Origin: Flavobacteriales bacterium UBA5939
GTDB taxonomy: Bacteria; Bacteroidota; Bacteroidia; Flavobacteriales; Schleiferiaceae
NCBI GenBank assembly: GCA_002430755.1
Contig: DJCX01000093.1
Span: 1 to 10,757, forward strand
Direction of reading: 5' to 3'
Length of the DNA: 10,757 bases
The notes under the pieces are model-generated. The model was given only the letters and a program-made list of their open reading frames with translations, ran no database searches and had not been told where the DNA came from. How positions within the stretch are numbered: position 1 is the first letter of the stretch; each line of letters begins with the position of its first letter. Positions 1 to 7,406 of the stretch are shown in pieces. The position numbers and the translations under genes are program-made.

Positions 1-360
1 ACACTCACCACGTCCCAATACTTTTACAAGCTCTTTTTTACCAACTAGACCATTGTTTACAAGGTCTTCGAAAGTAATCGTGCTCTTCAATTTCTTTGCT
101 TCTACCAAAGATTGAAGTGTATCAAGGTTCAAACCCTTGTACTCTACACGGTTTGGATTCGTGAAACCAAACTTAGGAACACGACGTTGTAGTGGCATTT
201 GACCACCCTCAAAGCCGATTTTACGGCTGTAACCTGAACGCGACTGAGCACCCTTGTGTCCGCGCGTAGAGGTACCTCCGTGTCCAGAGCCTTCACCTCT
301 ACCTACTCGCTTACGGCTGTGGGTTGATCCCTTCGCAGGTTGAAGATTTGATAAATCCAT
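1..360 (-). CDS. rplO: Large ribosomal subunit protein uL15 (L15), C-terminus cut off by window edge
   Basis: L15 is a 50S protein that binds 23S rRNA and joins late in large-subunit assembly. Translating from the ATG at 358-360 gives 120 residues, MDLSNLQPAKGSTHSRKRVG onward, open to the window edge. The glycine/arginine-rich N-terminal part (GRGEGSGHGG, then RGHKGAQSRSG at about residues 20-43) and the following GFEGGQMPLQRRVPKFGF segment are the L15 signature. Full bacterial L15 is about 145-150 residues, so about 30 C-terminal residues are missing, which is an edge effect and not a broken gene. It follows rpmD by 15 nt, as in spc operons, where secY usually comes next. The start has no Shine-Dalgarno; the upstream RNA is AATTAATTAGATAAAA. 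I am very sure of the identity and start. Confidence 0.97.
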   Translation of the reverse strand, partial: MDLSNLQPAKGSTHSRKRVGRGEGSGHGGTSTRGHKGAQSRSGYSRKIGFEGGQMPLQRRVPKFGFTNPNRVEYKGLNLDTLQSLVEAKKLKSTITFEDLVNNGLVGKKELVKVLGRGEC

Positions 361-376
361 TTTTATCTAATTAATT
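361..376 (-). promoter_or_regulatory. rplO start-upstream AT-rich element
   Basis: In the RNA sense, AATTAATTAG occupies positions -16 to -7 relative to the rplO ATG, exactly as before rplF. It is followed by ATAAAA directly before the start. The last base of the rpmD stop codon falls in the motif. No Shine-Dalgarno is present. A role in initiation is a guess based on the repeated sequence and spacing. Confidence 0.35.
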
Positions 377-555
377 TAAAGTTCAACAACTTCTACTAGG
401 TGCGATACTTTACGTATCATACCCAATACTTGTGGAGTACCCTCCACTTCTACTATAGCGTTAATCTTACGCAAGCCTAGCGCTTCCATTGTCGCCTTCT
501 GGCGAGCTGGACGACCGATTACACTGCGCTTCTGAGTGATTTTAAGTTTTGCCAT
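376..555 (-). CDS. rpmD: Large ribosomal subunit protein uL30 (L30)
   Basis: L30 is a small 50S protein that binds 23S rRNA. The gene codes for 59 residues, MAKLKITQKRSVIGRPARQK onward, ending in MIRKVSHLVEVVEL and a TAA. That is the normal length for bacterial L30 (about 58-60). The KITQKRSVIGR opening and the VVEVEGTPQVLGMIRKV-like second half (INAIVEVEGTPQVLGMIRKV) are typical. It lies 12 nt after rpsE and 15 nt before rplO, its standard place in the spc operon. No Shine-Dalgarno is visible; the bases before the ATG read AATCTTAAGATAGC. Identity rests on sequence and position together. Confidence 0.96.
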   Translation of the reverse strand: MAKLKITQKRSVIGRPARQKATMEALGLRKINAIVEVEGTPQVLGMIRKVSHLVEVVEL

Positions 556-567
556 GCTATCTTAAGA

Positions 568-1092
568 TTATCCGTTAAATACTTTGTCCAAAGAAATGCC
601 GCGAGTTTTCGCAACTTCCTGCGCACTACGCATCTTCAAAAGTGCATCGAAGGTAGCCTTAACTACGTTCTGAGGGTTTGATGAACCCTTGCTCTTTGCA
701 AGTACATCGTGAACACCTACACTTTCCAAAACTGCACGCATTGCACCACCAGCAATTACCCCAGTACCGCTTGACGCAGGACGAAGGAATACACGTGATC
801 CAGCGAACTTACCATTCTCTTCATGAGGGATAGTACTCTTTAGCAATGGAATGCGGTAAAGGTTCTTCTTAGCATCTTCTACTGCCTTAGCAATAGCTTC
901 ACTAACTTCTTTAGACTTACCTGTTCCGTAACCAGCAGTCCCGTTCTCATCACCTACAACTACAATTGCAGAGAAGCTGAACGTACGACCACCTTTGTTT
1001 ACTTTAGTTACACGGTTTACCGCTACCAAGCGATCTACCAATTCAATACCCGTAGGCTTTACTTTACGTGAGTTATGCATTGTACTCGACAT
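568..1092 (-). CDS. rpsE: Small ribosomal subunit protein uS5 (S5)
   Basis: S5 lies in the 30S body near the mRNA entry site and helps keep decoding accurate. The protein has 174 residues. The double-stranded RNA-binding-like N-terminal domain covers about residues 15-80 and includes the VNKGGRTFSFSAIVVVGD loop; KGGR is at residues 33-36, in the region where spectinomycin-resistance changes occur in other bacteria. The C-terminal domain follows, with RPASSGTGVIAGGAMRAVLE at about 104-123. The length is normal. The stop codon of rplR is one base away from this start, so ribosomes probably pass directly from one gene to the next. A second in-frame ATG at 1078-1080 (residue 5) is possible, because family homology begins only near residue 9. 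I kept the first ATG because of the tight junction. Confidence 0.97.
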   Translation of the reverse strand: MSSTMHNSRKVKPTGIELVDRLVAVNRVTKVNKGGRTFSFSAIVVVGDENGTAGYGTGKSKEVSEAIAKAVEDAKKNLYRIPLLKSTIPHEENGKFAGSRVFLRPASSGTGVIAGGAMRAVLESVGVHDVLAKSKGSSNPQNVVKATFDALLKMRSAQEVAKTRGISLDKVFNG

Positions 1093-1093
1093 T

Positions 1094-1450
1094 TTAGAAT
1101 TTCAAGCCGCCATCACGAGCGCCTTCTGCTAGTTGTTTAACACGTCCGTGGTACAAGTATCCACCACGATCGAAACAAACTTCAGTAATACCTTTTTCAA
1201 TTGCCAACTTGGCCAAACCTTGACCTACTTGGAAACTCTTATCACTCTTAGTACCAGTAGCACTTTCCAACTCTTTGCTTCTTGAAGAGAACGAAAGCAA
1301 AGTTTCTTGCTTTACATCATCAATCAACTGAGCGTAGATTTCTTTGTTGCTTCTGAAAACTGAAAGACGAGGCTTTGCAGCTGTACCGGTAACTACTTTG
1401 CGAATTCTTCTACGAATGCGTAGTCTTCTTTCTGATTTAGTTAATGCCAT
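1094..1450 (-). CDS. rplR: Large ribosomal subunit protein uL18 (L18)
   Basis: L18 binds 5S rRNA with L5 and brings it into the central protuberance of the 50S subunit. The product has 118 residues, the normal length. It begins with a very basic tail (SERRLRIRRRIRKVV, about residues 5-19), followed by the AKPRLSVFRSNKEIYAQLIDD strand-helix core. It ends with CFDRGGYLYHGRVKQLAEGARDGGLKF, the conserved L18 C-terminus. It starts 9 nt after rplF and ends one base before rpsE. The stretch before the ATG (AAATAAGAATAAGAC) is purine-rich but has no clear Shine-Dalgarno. Confidence 0.98.
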   Translation of the reverse strand: MALTKSERRLRIRRRIRKVVTGTAAKPRLSVFRSNKEIYAQLIDDVKQETLLSFSSRSKELESATGTKSDKSFQVGQGLAKLAIEKGITEVCFDRGGYLYHGRVKQLAEGARDGGLKF

Positions 1451-1459
1451 GTCTTATTC

Positions 1460-2011
1460 TTATTTAGCTGCAGACTTACCTGCTTTTCTACGGATATGCT
1501 CACCCTGGAATCTAATACCTTTTCCTTTGTACGGTTCTGGCTTACGAAGCGAACGAATTTTCGCTGTAACTGCTCCCACCAACTGCTTGTCGTGAGACGT
1601 TAACTTGATCGTTGGGGCCTTACCTTTCTCCATTGTCGTCTCAATCTTCACTTCACTAGGAATGTTGATCAAGAAGTTGTGTGAGTAACCCAATGAAAGG
1701 TCCAAAATTTGACCTTGGTTTGAAGCTCTATAACCTACACCGATAAGTTCTAGTGTATGGCTAAATCCTTCACTGACACCTACTACCATGTTGTTTACCA
1801 ATGCGCGGTACAAACCGTGCTTAGCTTTATGCTCTTTAGCATCAGATGGACGCTCTAGAGTGATAGTATTGTCTTCCATTTTTACGGTGATGCCGCCAGT
1901 AATCTCCTGGTGCAATTCACCCAATTTTCCTTTTACAGATACGCTGCTACCGTTAATGGTAACTTCTACGCCTGCAGGCACGGCAATTGGTGCTTGACCT
2001 ATTCTAGACAT
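1460..2011 (-). CDS. rplF: Large ribosomal subunit protein uL6 (L6)
   Basis: L6 sits near the GTPase-associated region and sarcin-ricin loop of the 50S subunit, where EF-G docks. The protein has 183 residues and begins MSRIGQAPIAVPAGVEVTI. It consists of two similar alpha/beta repeats (about residues 8-82 and 90-170). The family end signature PEPYKGKGIRFQGEHIRRKAGKS lies at about 158-180. The length fits the family (175-185). It is 14 nt downstream of rpsH and 9 nt upstream of rplR. The spacer before it carries a 12-bp palindrome, and its start region shares a positioned 10-nt AT-rich motif with rplO (see findings). No Shine-Dalgarno is seen. Confidence 0.98.
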   Translation of the reverse strand: MSRIGQAPIAVPAGVEVTINGSSVSVKGKLGELHQEITGGITVKMEDNTITLERPSDAKEHKAKHGLYRALVNNMVVGVSEGFSHTLELIGVGYRASNQGQILDLSLGYSHNFLINIPSEVKIETTMEKGKAPTIKLTSHDKQLVGAVTAKIRSLRKPEPYKGKGIRFQGEHIRRKAGKSAAK

Positions 2012-2029
2012 AATCTTCTAATTAATTAG
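2012..2029 (-). promoter_or_regulatory. rplF start-upstream AT-rich element with 12-bp palindrome
   Basis: CTAATTAATTAG at 2018-2029 is a perfect palindrome that includes the rpsH stop codon. In the RNA sense, AATTAATTAG ends 6 nt before the rplF ATG. The same ten bases sit at the same distance before rplO. There is no Shine-Dalgarno, so the element may help ribosome binding. The sequence match is seen directly; the function is speculative. Confidence 0.35.
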
Positions 2030-2424
2030 CTTACTGTACAAAGAAGCTCACCACCGATATTCTCTTTGCGAGCTTGTTTGTCTGTCATTAATCCTTTTGA
2101 CGTACTAACTACTGCGATACCCAAACCATTCTTTACACGTGGTAAATCAACAGCGCTACGGTATTGACGCAAACCTGGCTTAGAGATACGCTTGATTTCG
2201 CGAATCGCTGGAACCTTGGTTAGTCTATCATATTTAAGAGCTACTTTCAGAACGTTCTGAGGAGCAACTTCTACTACTTTCAAATCGTGAATATAACCTT
2301 GGTCCTTAAGGATCTCGGCAATAGCCACTTTAGTTTTGCTTGAAGGCATTTCAACAACACGCAAACCAGCACTCTGGCCGTTGCGAATACGTGTCAAGAA
2401 ATCTGCAATTGGATCTGTATACAT
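2026..2424 (-). CDS. rpsH: Small ribosomal subunit protein uS8 (S8)
   Basis: S8 binds the central domain of 16S rRNA early in 30S assembly. In Escherichia coli it is also the translational repressor of the spc operon; no equivalent binding site can be recognised here by eye. The product has 132 residues, as usual. The N-terminal DPIADFLTRIRNGQ signature lies at residues 4-17. The C-terminal rRNA-binding part reads PRVKNGLGIAVVSTSKGLMTDKQAR, and the chain ends GGELLCTVS. It follows rpsN by 20 nt. AGGA occurs 3 nt before the ATG (AGGAATTATG), which is too close for a standard Shine-Dalgarno. Confidence 0.98.
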   Translation of the reverse strand: MYTDPIADFLTRIRNGQSAGLRVVEMPSSKTKVAIAEILKDQGYIHDLKVVEVAPQNVLKVALKYDRLTKVPAIREIKRISKPGLRQYRSAVDLPRVKNGLGIAVVSTSKGLMTDKQARKENIGGELLCTVS

Positions 2425-2444
2425 AATTCCTACTCTTCTTCTAT

Positions 2445-2714
2445 TTACCAGCTAGCTTTCTTAACTCCTGGGATCAAACCTTGGTTAGCCATTTCACGGA
2501 AAGTAACACGAGAAATACCAAACTGACGCATGTATCCTCTTGGACGACCCGTTAGTTTACAACGGTTTCTTCCGCGAACTGGAGAAGCGTTTTTAGGAAG
2601 CTTCTGCAATCCTTCGTAATCACCCGCTGCTTTTAGTGCTTCACGCTTTGCTGCATACTTTGCAGCCAATTTTGCGCGCTTCACCTCACGGGCTTTCATT
2701 GATTCTTTAGCCAT
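2445..2714 (-). CDS. rpsN: Small ribosomal subunit protein uS14 (S14), long zinc-free type
   Basis: S14 sits in the head of the 30S subunit beside S3 and S10. The product has 89 residues: a lysine/alanine-rich helical N-terminus, then RNRCKLTGRPRGYMRQFGISRVTFREMANQGLIPGVKKASW, the conserved S14 core. It contains a single cysteine (residue 52), so it lacks the paired CXXC zinc ligands of the short (about 61-residue) zinc-binding form. It is therefore the long zinc-independent paralogue, placed in the standard operon position between rplE (5 nt) and rpsH (20 nt). The bases before the ATG (AAAAAGTAATAAAG) are A-rich with no Shine-Dalgarno. Confidence 0.98.
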   Translation of the reverse strand: MAKESMKAREVKRAKLAAKYAAKREALKAAGDYEGLQKLPKNASPVRGRNRCKLTGRPRGYMRQFGISRVTFREMANQGLIPGVKKASW

Positions 2715-2719
2715 CTTTA

Positions 2720-3262
2720 TTACTTTTTAAATGGTAGACCAAATGCTGTTAATAATGCCTTTGCTTCCTTATCAGTTGGAGCAGAGGTTACAAATGTGAT
2801 ATCCATACCACTGATACGATTTACTTTATCAATATCAATCTCTGGGAAAATGATCTGTTCAGTAACACCAAAAGTGTAGTTACCGCGACCATCAAAACCT
2901 GAAACTTTGATACCTTGGAAATCACGAATACGTGGAAGAGATGCACTAACCAAACGGTCTAAGAATTCGTACATCTGATCGCCGCGCAATGTTACACGAG
3001 CACCAATAGGCATTCCCTTACGTAACTTAAAGTTACTTACATCCTTCTTTGACTTGGTAGCTACTGCCTTCTGACCTGTAATCATGGTCATTTCAGCAAT
3101 CGCTTGGTCAACGAGTTTCTTATCAGCTACTGCAGCACCAATACCTTGGCTAACTACAATTTTTTCCAGCTTAGGTACCATCATGATGTTGCTGTAGTTG
3201 AATTCCTCCTGCAACTTCGCAATGATTTCCTCTCTGTACTTTGTTTTGAATCTAGGTGTCAT
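2720..3262 (-). CDS. rplE: Large ribosomal subunit protein uL5 (L5)
   Basis: L5 binds 5S rRNA in the central protuberance, touches the P-site tRNA and forms a bridge to the 30S head. The protein has 180 residues, about the family norm. Recognisable segments are the N-terminal MTPRFKTKYREEIIAKLQEEF, then VPKLEKIVVSQGIG at about residues 29-42, ATKSKKDVSNFKLRKGMPIG at about 68-87, DRLVSASLPRIRDFQG at about 102-117, and a FPEIDIDKVNRISGMDITFVTSA stretch near the C-terminus. It lies 5 nt after rplX and 5 nt before rpsN. No Shine-Dalgarno is visible before the ATG (ATCATAAAGAGT). Confidence 0.98.
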   Translation of the reverse strand: MTPRFKTKYREEIIAKLQEEFNYSNIMMVPKLEKIVVSQGIGAAVADKKLVDQAIAEMTMITGQKAVATKSKKDVSNFKLRKGMPIGARVTLRGDQMYEFLDRLVSASLPRIRDFQGIKVSGFDGRGNYTFGVTEQIIFPEIDIDKVNRISGMDITFVTSAPTDKEAKALLTAFGLPFKK

Positions 3263-3267
3263 ACTCT

Positions 3268-3588
3268 TTATGATAATACCTCACCGGATTTTTTAGCGTA
3301 ACGTACCACGTTACCGTTATCGTCAACTTTTCTTCCTACACGAGTAGTTTCATTTGTTGAAGGATCTACCAATGCAACATTAGAAATGTGGATTGGAGCT
3401 TCCATTTCAGCAATACCACCCTGTGGATTCGCAGCGCTAGGCTTCTGGTGCTTCTTGATCATATTCACACCTTCAACAACTACGCGATTCATCTTCGGAA
3501 TAACACGCACGATACGGCCTGTAGAGCCTTTGCTCTCACCTGCCAACACCTTTACTGTGTCTCCCTTTTTTACTTTAAACTTTGCCAT
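3268..3588 (-). CDS. rplX: Large ribosomal subunit protein uL24 (L24)
   Basis: L24 is an early 50S assembly protein that binds near the 5' end of 23S rRNA, close to the exit tunnel opening. The product has 106 residues. A KOW motif lies near the N-terminus (VKKGDTVKVLAGESKGSTGRIVRVIP, about residues 6-31), followed by VEGVNMIKKHQKPSAANPQGGIAEMEAPIHISNVALVDP, both typical of the family. It follows rplN by 20 nt and precedes rplE by 5 nt. The ATG is preceded by ACAACCATTACA, which has no Shine-Dalgarno. Confidence 0.98.
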   Translation of the reverse strand: MAKFKVKKGDTVKVLAGESKGSTGRIVRVIPKMNRVVVEGVNMIKKHQKPSAANPQGGIAEMEAPIHISNVALVDPSTNETTRVGRKVDDNGNVVRYAKKSGEVLS

Positions 3589-3608
3589 TGTAATGGTTGT
3601 CTTTTAGA

Positions 3609-3977
3609 TTAAAGAACCTCTGGTGCCAATGAAACAATCTTCATGTATTGCTTGTCGCGCAATTCACGCGCAACAGGACCAAATACACGAGTCCCTTTCA
3701 TTTCACCACCTGCGTTCAATAATACACATGCGTTGTCGTCAAATCTGATGTATGAACCATCAGGACGACGAACTTCTTTCTTTACTCGAACAACTACCGC
3801 TGTGCTCACTTCACCTTTCTTCGCAGAACCTGCAGGAGTTGAATCCTTAACAGTTACTACGATCTTGTCACCTACGCTAGCGTATCTTCTCTTTGTACCT
3901 CCCAATACACGGATTACCAAAACCTCTTTGGCACCTGTATTGTCTGCTACTCTTAATCTTGATTCTGTTTGTACCAT
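3609..3977 (-). CDS. rplN: Large ribosomal subunit protein uL14 (L14)
   Basis: L14 lies on the subunit interface of the 50S and makes intersubunit contacts with the 30S; in other bacteria the silencing factor RsfS binds it. The product has 122 residues, the usual length. The family pattern is clear from end to end: RVADNTGAKEVLVIRVLGG (residues 9-27), VRRPDGSYIRFDDNACVLLN (about 70-89), and the terminal GTRVFGPVARELRDKQYMKIVSLAPEVL. It begins the part equivalent to the E. coli spc operon, but only 2 nt separate it from rpsQ. No separate promoter or S10-operon terminator can fit there. Confidence 0.99.
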   Translation of the reverse strand: MVQTESRLRVADNTGAKEVLVIRVLGGTKRRYASVGDKIVVTVKDSTPAGSAKKGEVSTAVVVRVKKEVRRPDGSYIRFDDNACVLLNAGGEMKGTRVFGPVARELRDKQYMKIVSLAPEVL

Positions 3978-3979
3978 GA

Positions 3980-4240
3980 TTATTTAGCTCTTTCGATAAC
4001 TTCAACAACTCTCCAGTTCTTCGTCTTTGAGAGCGGTCTAGTTTCCATAATTCTTACTGTGTCCCCAGTGTTACAGTCGTTTGCCTCATCATGAGCATGG
4101 AATTTGCTCGTGAACTTTACGAACTTACCGTACTTAGGGTGCTTTACTTTACGCTCGACCTTAACTACAACCGACTTATCCATCTTGTTGCTAGCTACTA
4201 CGCCGATACGCTCTTTACGCAAGTTTCTTGTATTCTCCAT
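3980..4240 (-). CDS. rpsQ: Small ribosomal subunit protein uS17 (S17)
   Basis: S17 is a primary 16S rRNA-binding protein of the 30S body with an OB fold. The product has 86 residues. The family pattern is RKERIGVVASNKMDKSVVVKVERKVKHPKYGKFVKFTSKFHAHDE (residues 8-52), followed by GDTVRIMETRPLSKTKNWRVVEV. The length is normal. It is 5 nt downstream of rpmC and 2 nt upstream of rplN. The region before the start (GAATAAGTATC) has no Shine-Dalgarno, so coupling to rpmC translation is likely. Confidence 0.98.
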   Translation of the reverse strand: MENTRNLRKERIGVVASNKMDKSVVVKVERKVKHPKYGKFVKFTSKFHAHDEANDCNTGDTVRIMETRPLSKTKNWRVVEVIERAK

Positions 4241-4245
4241 GATAC

Positions 4246-4440
4246 TTATTCTTCTGCTGAGCGAGAGCTCAATTCAGTGCTCAAACGAGCAATTGTTCTT
4301 CTAGCTACACGAATCTGTAAAGGGTTCTCCAAAGGACTCAACGTGTGAGTCAACTTCATATTCGTGTAGTTTGCTTTTTCTTCAGCAAGACGCTCTGCTA
4401 ATTCAGCAGTGGTCAATTCTTTAATCTCGTTGTACTTCAT
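4246..4440 (-). CDS. rpmC: Large ribosomal subunit protein uL29 (L29)
   Basis: L29 is a small helical-hairpin protein near the polypeptide exit, next to L23, in the area where trigger factor and SRP dock. The product has 64 residues and is almost wholly helix-forming. It opens MKYNEIKELTTAELAERLAE and has the second-helix signature NPLQIRVARRTIARLSTEL (about residues 39-57). The length is typical (60-70). It sits between rplP (13 nt) and rpsQ (5 nt), as in nearly all bacteria. The bases before the ATG are TATTTAGTAAGTC, without a Shine-Dalgarno. Confidence 0.97.
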   Translation of the reverse strand: MKYNEIKELTTAELAERLAEEKANYTNMKLTHTLSPLENPLQIRVARRTIARLSTELSSRSAEE

Positions 4441-4453
4441 GACTTACTAAATA

Positions 4454-4873
4454 TTAGCCTTGTAGGTCTCTACGGATTACAAACTTGGTACGTACCGGAA
4501 GTTTTTGAGCTGCAAGGCGCAAGGCCTCTTGAGCTACTTCTAGTGGAATACCGTCCATCTCAAACATGATACGACCTGGTTTAACAACTGCAGCGTAGTA
4601 TTCTACACCACCTTTACCTTTACCCATACGTACCTCTAGTGGTTTCTTCGTGATTGGCTTATCAGGGAAAATGCGAATCCACATCTGACCTTCACGCTTC
4701 ATGTAACGAGTAGCTGCAATACGAGCTGCCTCAATCTGACGAGCAGTGATCCACTTAGAGTCCAATGACTTTAGTCCATAAGAACCATAAGTCAATTGAG
4801 CACCACGCTGAGCGTTTCCTTTCATACGGCCTTTAAAGACCTTTCTATGCTTTGTGCGTTTTGGCTGTAACAT
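4454..4873 (-). CDS. rplP: Large ribosomal subunit protein uL16 (L16)
   Basis: L16 shapes the A-site side of the peptidyl transferase centre and is added late in 50S assembly. The product has 139 residues. It shows the N-terminal MLQPKRTKHRKVFKGRMKGN, then GSYGLKSLDSKWITARQIEAARIAATRYMKR (about 30-60) and EVRMGKGKGGVEYYAAVVKPGRIMFEMDG (about 80-108). Arg82 lies in the RMGKGKG loop and matches the arginine that is hydroxylated in E. coli L16; whether it is modified here is unknown. It follows rpsC by 9 nt and precedes rpmC by 13 nt. Confidence 0.99.
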   Translation of the reverse strand: MLQPKRTKHRKVFKGRMKGNAQRGAQLTYGSYGLKSLDSKWITARQIEAARIAATRYMKREGQMWIRIFPDKPITKKPLEVRMGKGKGGVEYYAAVVKPGRIMFEMDGIPLEVAQEALRLAAQKLPVRTKFVIRRDLQG

Positions 4874-4882
4874 CTCTTACTA

Positions 4883-5587
4883 TTATTTGCGGTTGTTGCG
4901 CTTTCCACGACCACGGCCACCACCAGACTTAGTAGTACCTAGCTGGTTGCTTAGATCACGCTTACCATAAACTTCACCTTTCATGATCCACACCTTGATA
5001 CCAAGACGACCGTAAGTCGTGTGTGCTTCACTCAAGTGATAATCAATATCTGCACGGAATGTACTCAATGGAGTACGTCCGTCCTTGTACATTTCAGAAC
5101 GCGCCATCTCAGCACCATTCACACGACCAGAAATCAATACTTTGATTCCTTCAGCACCCATACGCATTGCAGCGCTGATTGCCATTTTAATCGCACGACG
5201 GTGGCTTACACGACCCTCAATCTGACGAGCAATTGAATCTGCTACAAGTTTTGCATCTAATTCTGGACGCTTAATCTCGTAAATGTTGATCTGAACTTCC
5301 TTTCCAGTAAGCTTTTTCAACTCTTCTTTCAACTTGTCTACCTCTTGACCACCTTTACCAATGATTACACCTGGACGAGCAGTTGTAATGGTAACAGTTA
5401 CTAGACGCAGAGTGCGCTCAATGATGATTCTACTGATGCTCGCCTTAGTTAGACGTGCGTACAAGTAATTTCTAATCTTAGCATCTTCAGCGATTTTTTC
5501 GCCGTAGTTACGACCGCCATACCACTGACTGTCCCAGCCGCGGATGATACCTAGTCTATTGCCAATAGGGTTGGTTTTTTGTCCCAT
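4883..5587 (-). CDS. rpsC: Small ribosomal subunit protein uS3 (S3)
   Basis: S3 forms part of the mRNA entry channel in the 30S head, together with S4 and S5, and contributes to mRNA unwinding. The product has 234 residues. A KH type 2 domain lies at about residues 40-108, with the GKGG loop at 77-80. The C-terminal domain contains the basic GRVSHRRAIKMA segment (Arg130, Arg131, Lys134), matching the helicase-associated basic patch of E. coli S3, and the ending YGRLGIKVWIMKGEVYGKRD. A glycine/arginine-rich tail (SGGGRGRGKRNNRK, about 221-234) completes it. AGGG sits 5 nt before the ATG (AGGGAAAGATG), one of the few Shine-Dalgarno-like sequences in the window. It starts 10 nt after rplV. Confidence 0.99.
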   Translation of the reverse strand: MGQKTNPIGNRLGIIRGWDSQWYGGRNYGEKIAEDAKIRNYLYARLTKASISRIIIERTLRLVTVTITTARPGVIIGKGGQEVDKLKEELKKLTGKEVQINIYEIKRPELDAKLVADSIARQIEGRVSHRRAIKMAISAAMRMGAEGIKVLISGRVNGAEMARSEMYKDGRTPLSTFRADIDYHLSEAHTTYGRLGIKVWIMKGEVYGKRDLSNQLGTTKSGGGRGRGKRNNRK

Positions 5588-5597
5588 CTTTCCCTGA

Positions 5598-5996
5598 TTA
5601 TGATTCTTTACTACCTACGATTAATGTCACGTGGTTGCTACGCTTGCGAATGCGGTGCGCACGACCTTGTGGAGCAGCCTGGATACGCTTCAGCATACGG
5701 CCTCCATCAACACTAATCTCTTTAACTACCAACCCAGCCTCTTCTAGATTCGCTCCTTCGTTTTTCGCTTGCCAGTTCGCGATCGCGCTGAGCAAGAGTT
5801 TTTCCAAACGAATTGAAGCTTCCTTCGGGCTGTACTTCAAGATGGCCAATGCCTTCTCAACCTCTACGCCACGAATTTGGTCTGCAACCAAACGCATTTT
5901 ACGCGGAGACGTTGGGCAATCGTTAAGCTTGGCAATCGCAATTGCTTTCTTCGCTGCCTTGAGCGCTTCAGCTGCTTGTCTTTTTCTAGCTCCCAT
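5598..5996 (-). CDS. rplV: Large ribosomal subunit protein uL22 (L22)
   Basis: L22 lines the nascent peptide tunnel, where its long beta-hairpin meets that of L4. The product has 132 residues. It has an alanine/lysine-rich leader (residues 1-22, longer than in E. coli), then CPTSPRKMRLVADQIRGVEVEKALAIL (27-53) and KEASIRLEKLLLSAIANWQ (58-76). The tunnel hairpin lies at about 97-118 (DGGRMLKRIQAAPQGRAHRIRK), the region where macrolide-resistance changes arise in other species. The extended N-terminus is familiar from Bacteroidota L22. No internal ATG close to the conserved core gives a better start. It lies 5 nt after rpsS and 10 nt before rpsC. Confidence 0.98.
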   Translation of the reverse strand: MGARKRQAAEALKAAKKAIAIAKLNDCPTSPRKMRLVADQIRGVEVEKALAILKYSPKEASIRLEKLLLSAIANWQAKNEGANLEEAGLVVKEISVDGGRMLKRIQAAPQGRAHRIRKRSNHVTLIVGSKES

Positions 5997-6001
5997 CTCT
6001 A

Positions 6002-6268
6002 TTATTTCTTATTCTTACCGTGACCGCGGAAGTTACGCGTCGGTGAAAATTCACCCAGTTTATGACCTACCATGTTTTCAGTCACATATACTGGTACAAA
6101 TGTTTTTCCATTGTGAACACCAATTGTCTGACCAACGAAATCCGGAGAAATCATTGAAGCGCGTGACCAAGTTTTGATCACTGTGTTCTTTCCACTTTCC
6201 ACATTAGCTAGAACTTTCTTTTCTAGTTTGTAGTGGATATAAGGTCCTTTTTTAAGCGAACGTGCCAT
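6002..6268 (-). CDS. rpsS: Small ribosomal subunit protein uS19 (S19)
   Basis: S19 sits at the top of the 30S head, pairs with S13 and contacts the 50S central protuberance. The product has 88 residues, a normal length. It opens MARSLKKGPYIHYKLEKKV and carries the signature IKTWSRASMISPDFVGQTIGVHNGKTFVPVYVTENMVGHKLGEFSPTRNFRGHG (about 31-84). It follows rplB by 11 nt and precedes rplV by 5 nt. The sequence before the ATG (AATCTGAAAGTAT) has no Shine-Dalgarno. Confidence 0.99.
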   Translation of the reverse strand: MARSLKKGPYIHYKLEKKVLANVESGKNTVIKTWSRASMISPDFVGQTIGVHNGKTFVPVYVTENMVGHKLGEFSPTRNFRGHGKNKK

Positions 6269-6279
6269 ATACTTTCAGA

Positions 6280-7104
<825 letters not shown>

Positions 7105-7108
7105 TGGA

Positions 7109-7399
7109 TTAAATATTACCGTATAGATCGATTGTTTCACCGCTTACTACCTTCACTAAGGCTTTTTTGTAAGCAGGCTTTCTACCACGTACCAAACCAG
7201 CTTTTGTATACTTTGTCTGGAACTTAGCAGGCACAATCGCAGTGCGAACGGTTTCAACATTAACACCGTAGAACTCCTCTACGGCTTTCTTAATTTCAAC
7301 TTTATTAGCAGAACGAGCTACCTCAAAAGCGTACACATTTAAGTCTTCGCTTTGTGCGGTTGCTTTCTCTGTAATGATTGGTTTAATCAGAATACTCAT
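7109..7399 (-). CDS. rplW: Large ribosomal subunit protein uL23 (L23)
   Basis: L23 borders the exit of the nascent peptide tunnel and is the main docking point for trigger factor and SRP. The product has 96 residues. The family signatures are LIKPIITEKATAQSEDLNVYAFEVARSANKVEIKKAVEEFYGV (4-46) and VRTAIVPAKFQTKYTKAGLVRGRKPAYKKALVKV (about 51-84). It lies 7 nt after rplD and 4 nt before rplB. The bases before the ATG (GCTAATTGAGCT) contain no Shine-Dalgarno. Identity is secure from sequence and context. Confidence 0.98.
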   Translation of the reverse strand: MSILIKPIITEKATAQSEDLNVYAFEVARSANKVEIKKAVEEFYGVNVETVRTAIVPAKFQTKYTKAGLVRGRKPAYKKALVKVVSGETIDLYGNI

Positions 7400-7406
7400 A
7401 GCTCAA

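Noticed and set aside
3643..3987. Plus-strand open frame of 114 codons opposite rplN
   Set aside because: It is fully antisense to L14, which matches its family from end to end. There is no sign of independent coding.
5635..6177. Plus-strand open frame of 180 codons opposite rplV and rpsS
   Set aside because: It lies wholly antisense to two well-recognised ribosomal protein genes. Its product resembles no known family and has the odd composition expected of a shadow frame.
7105..7140. Longer N-terminus for L2 starting at the ATG at 7138-7140
   Set aside because: The extra 12 residues overlap the rplW coding sequence in another frame and do not resemble L2. The start at 7104 gives the family's usual MGVKKLKP-type opening and a 4-nt gap.
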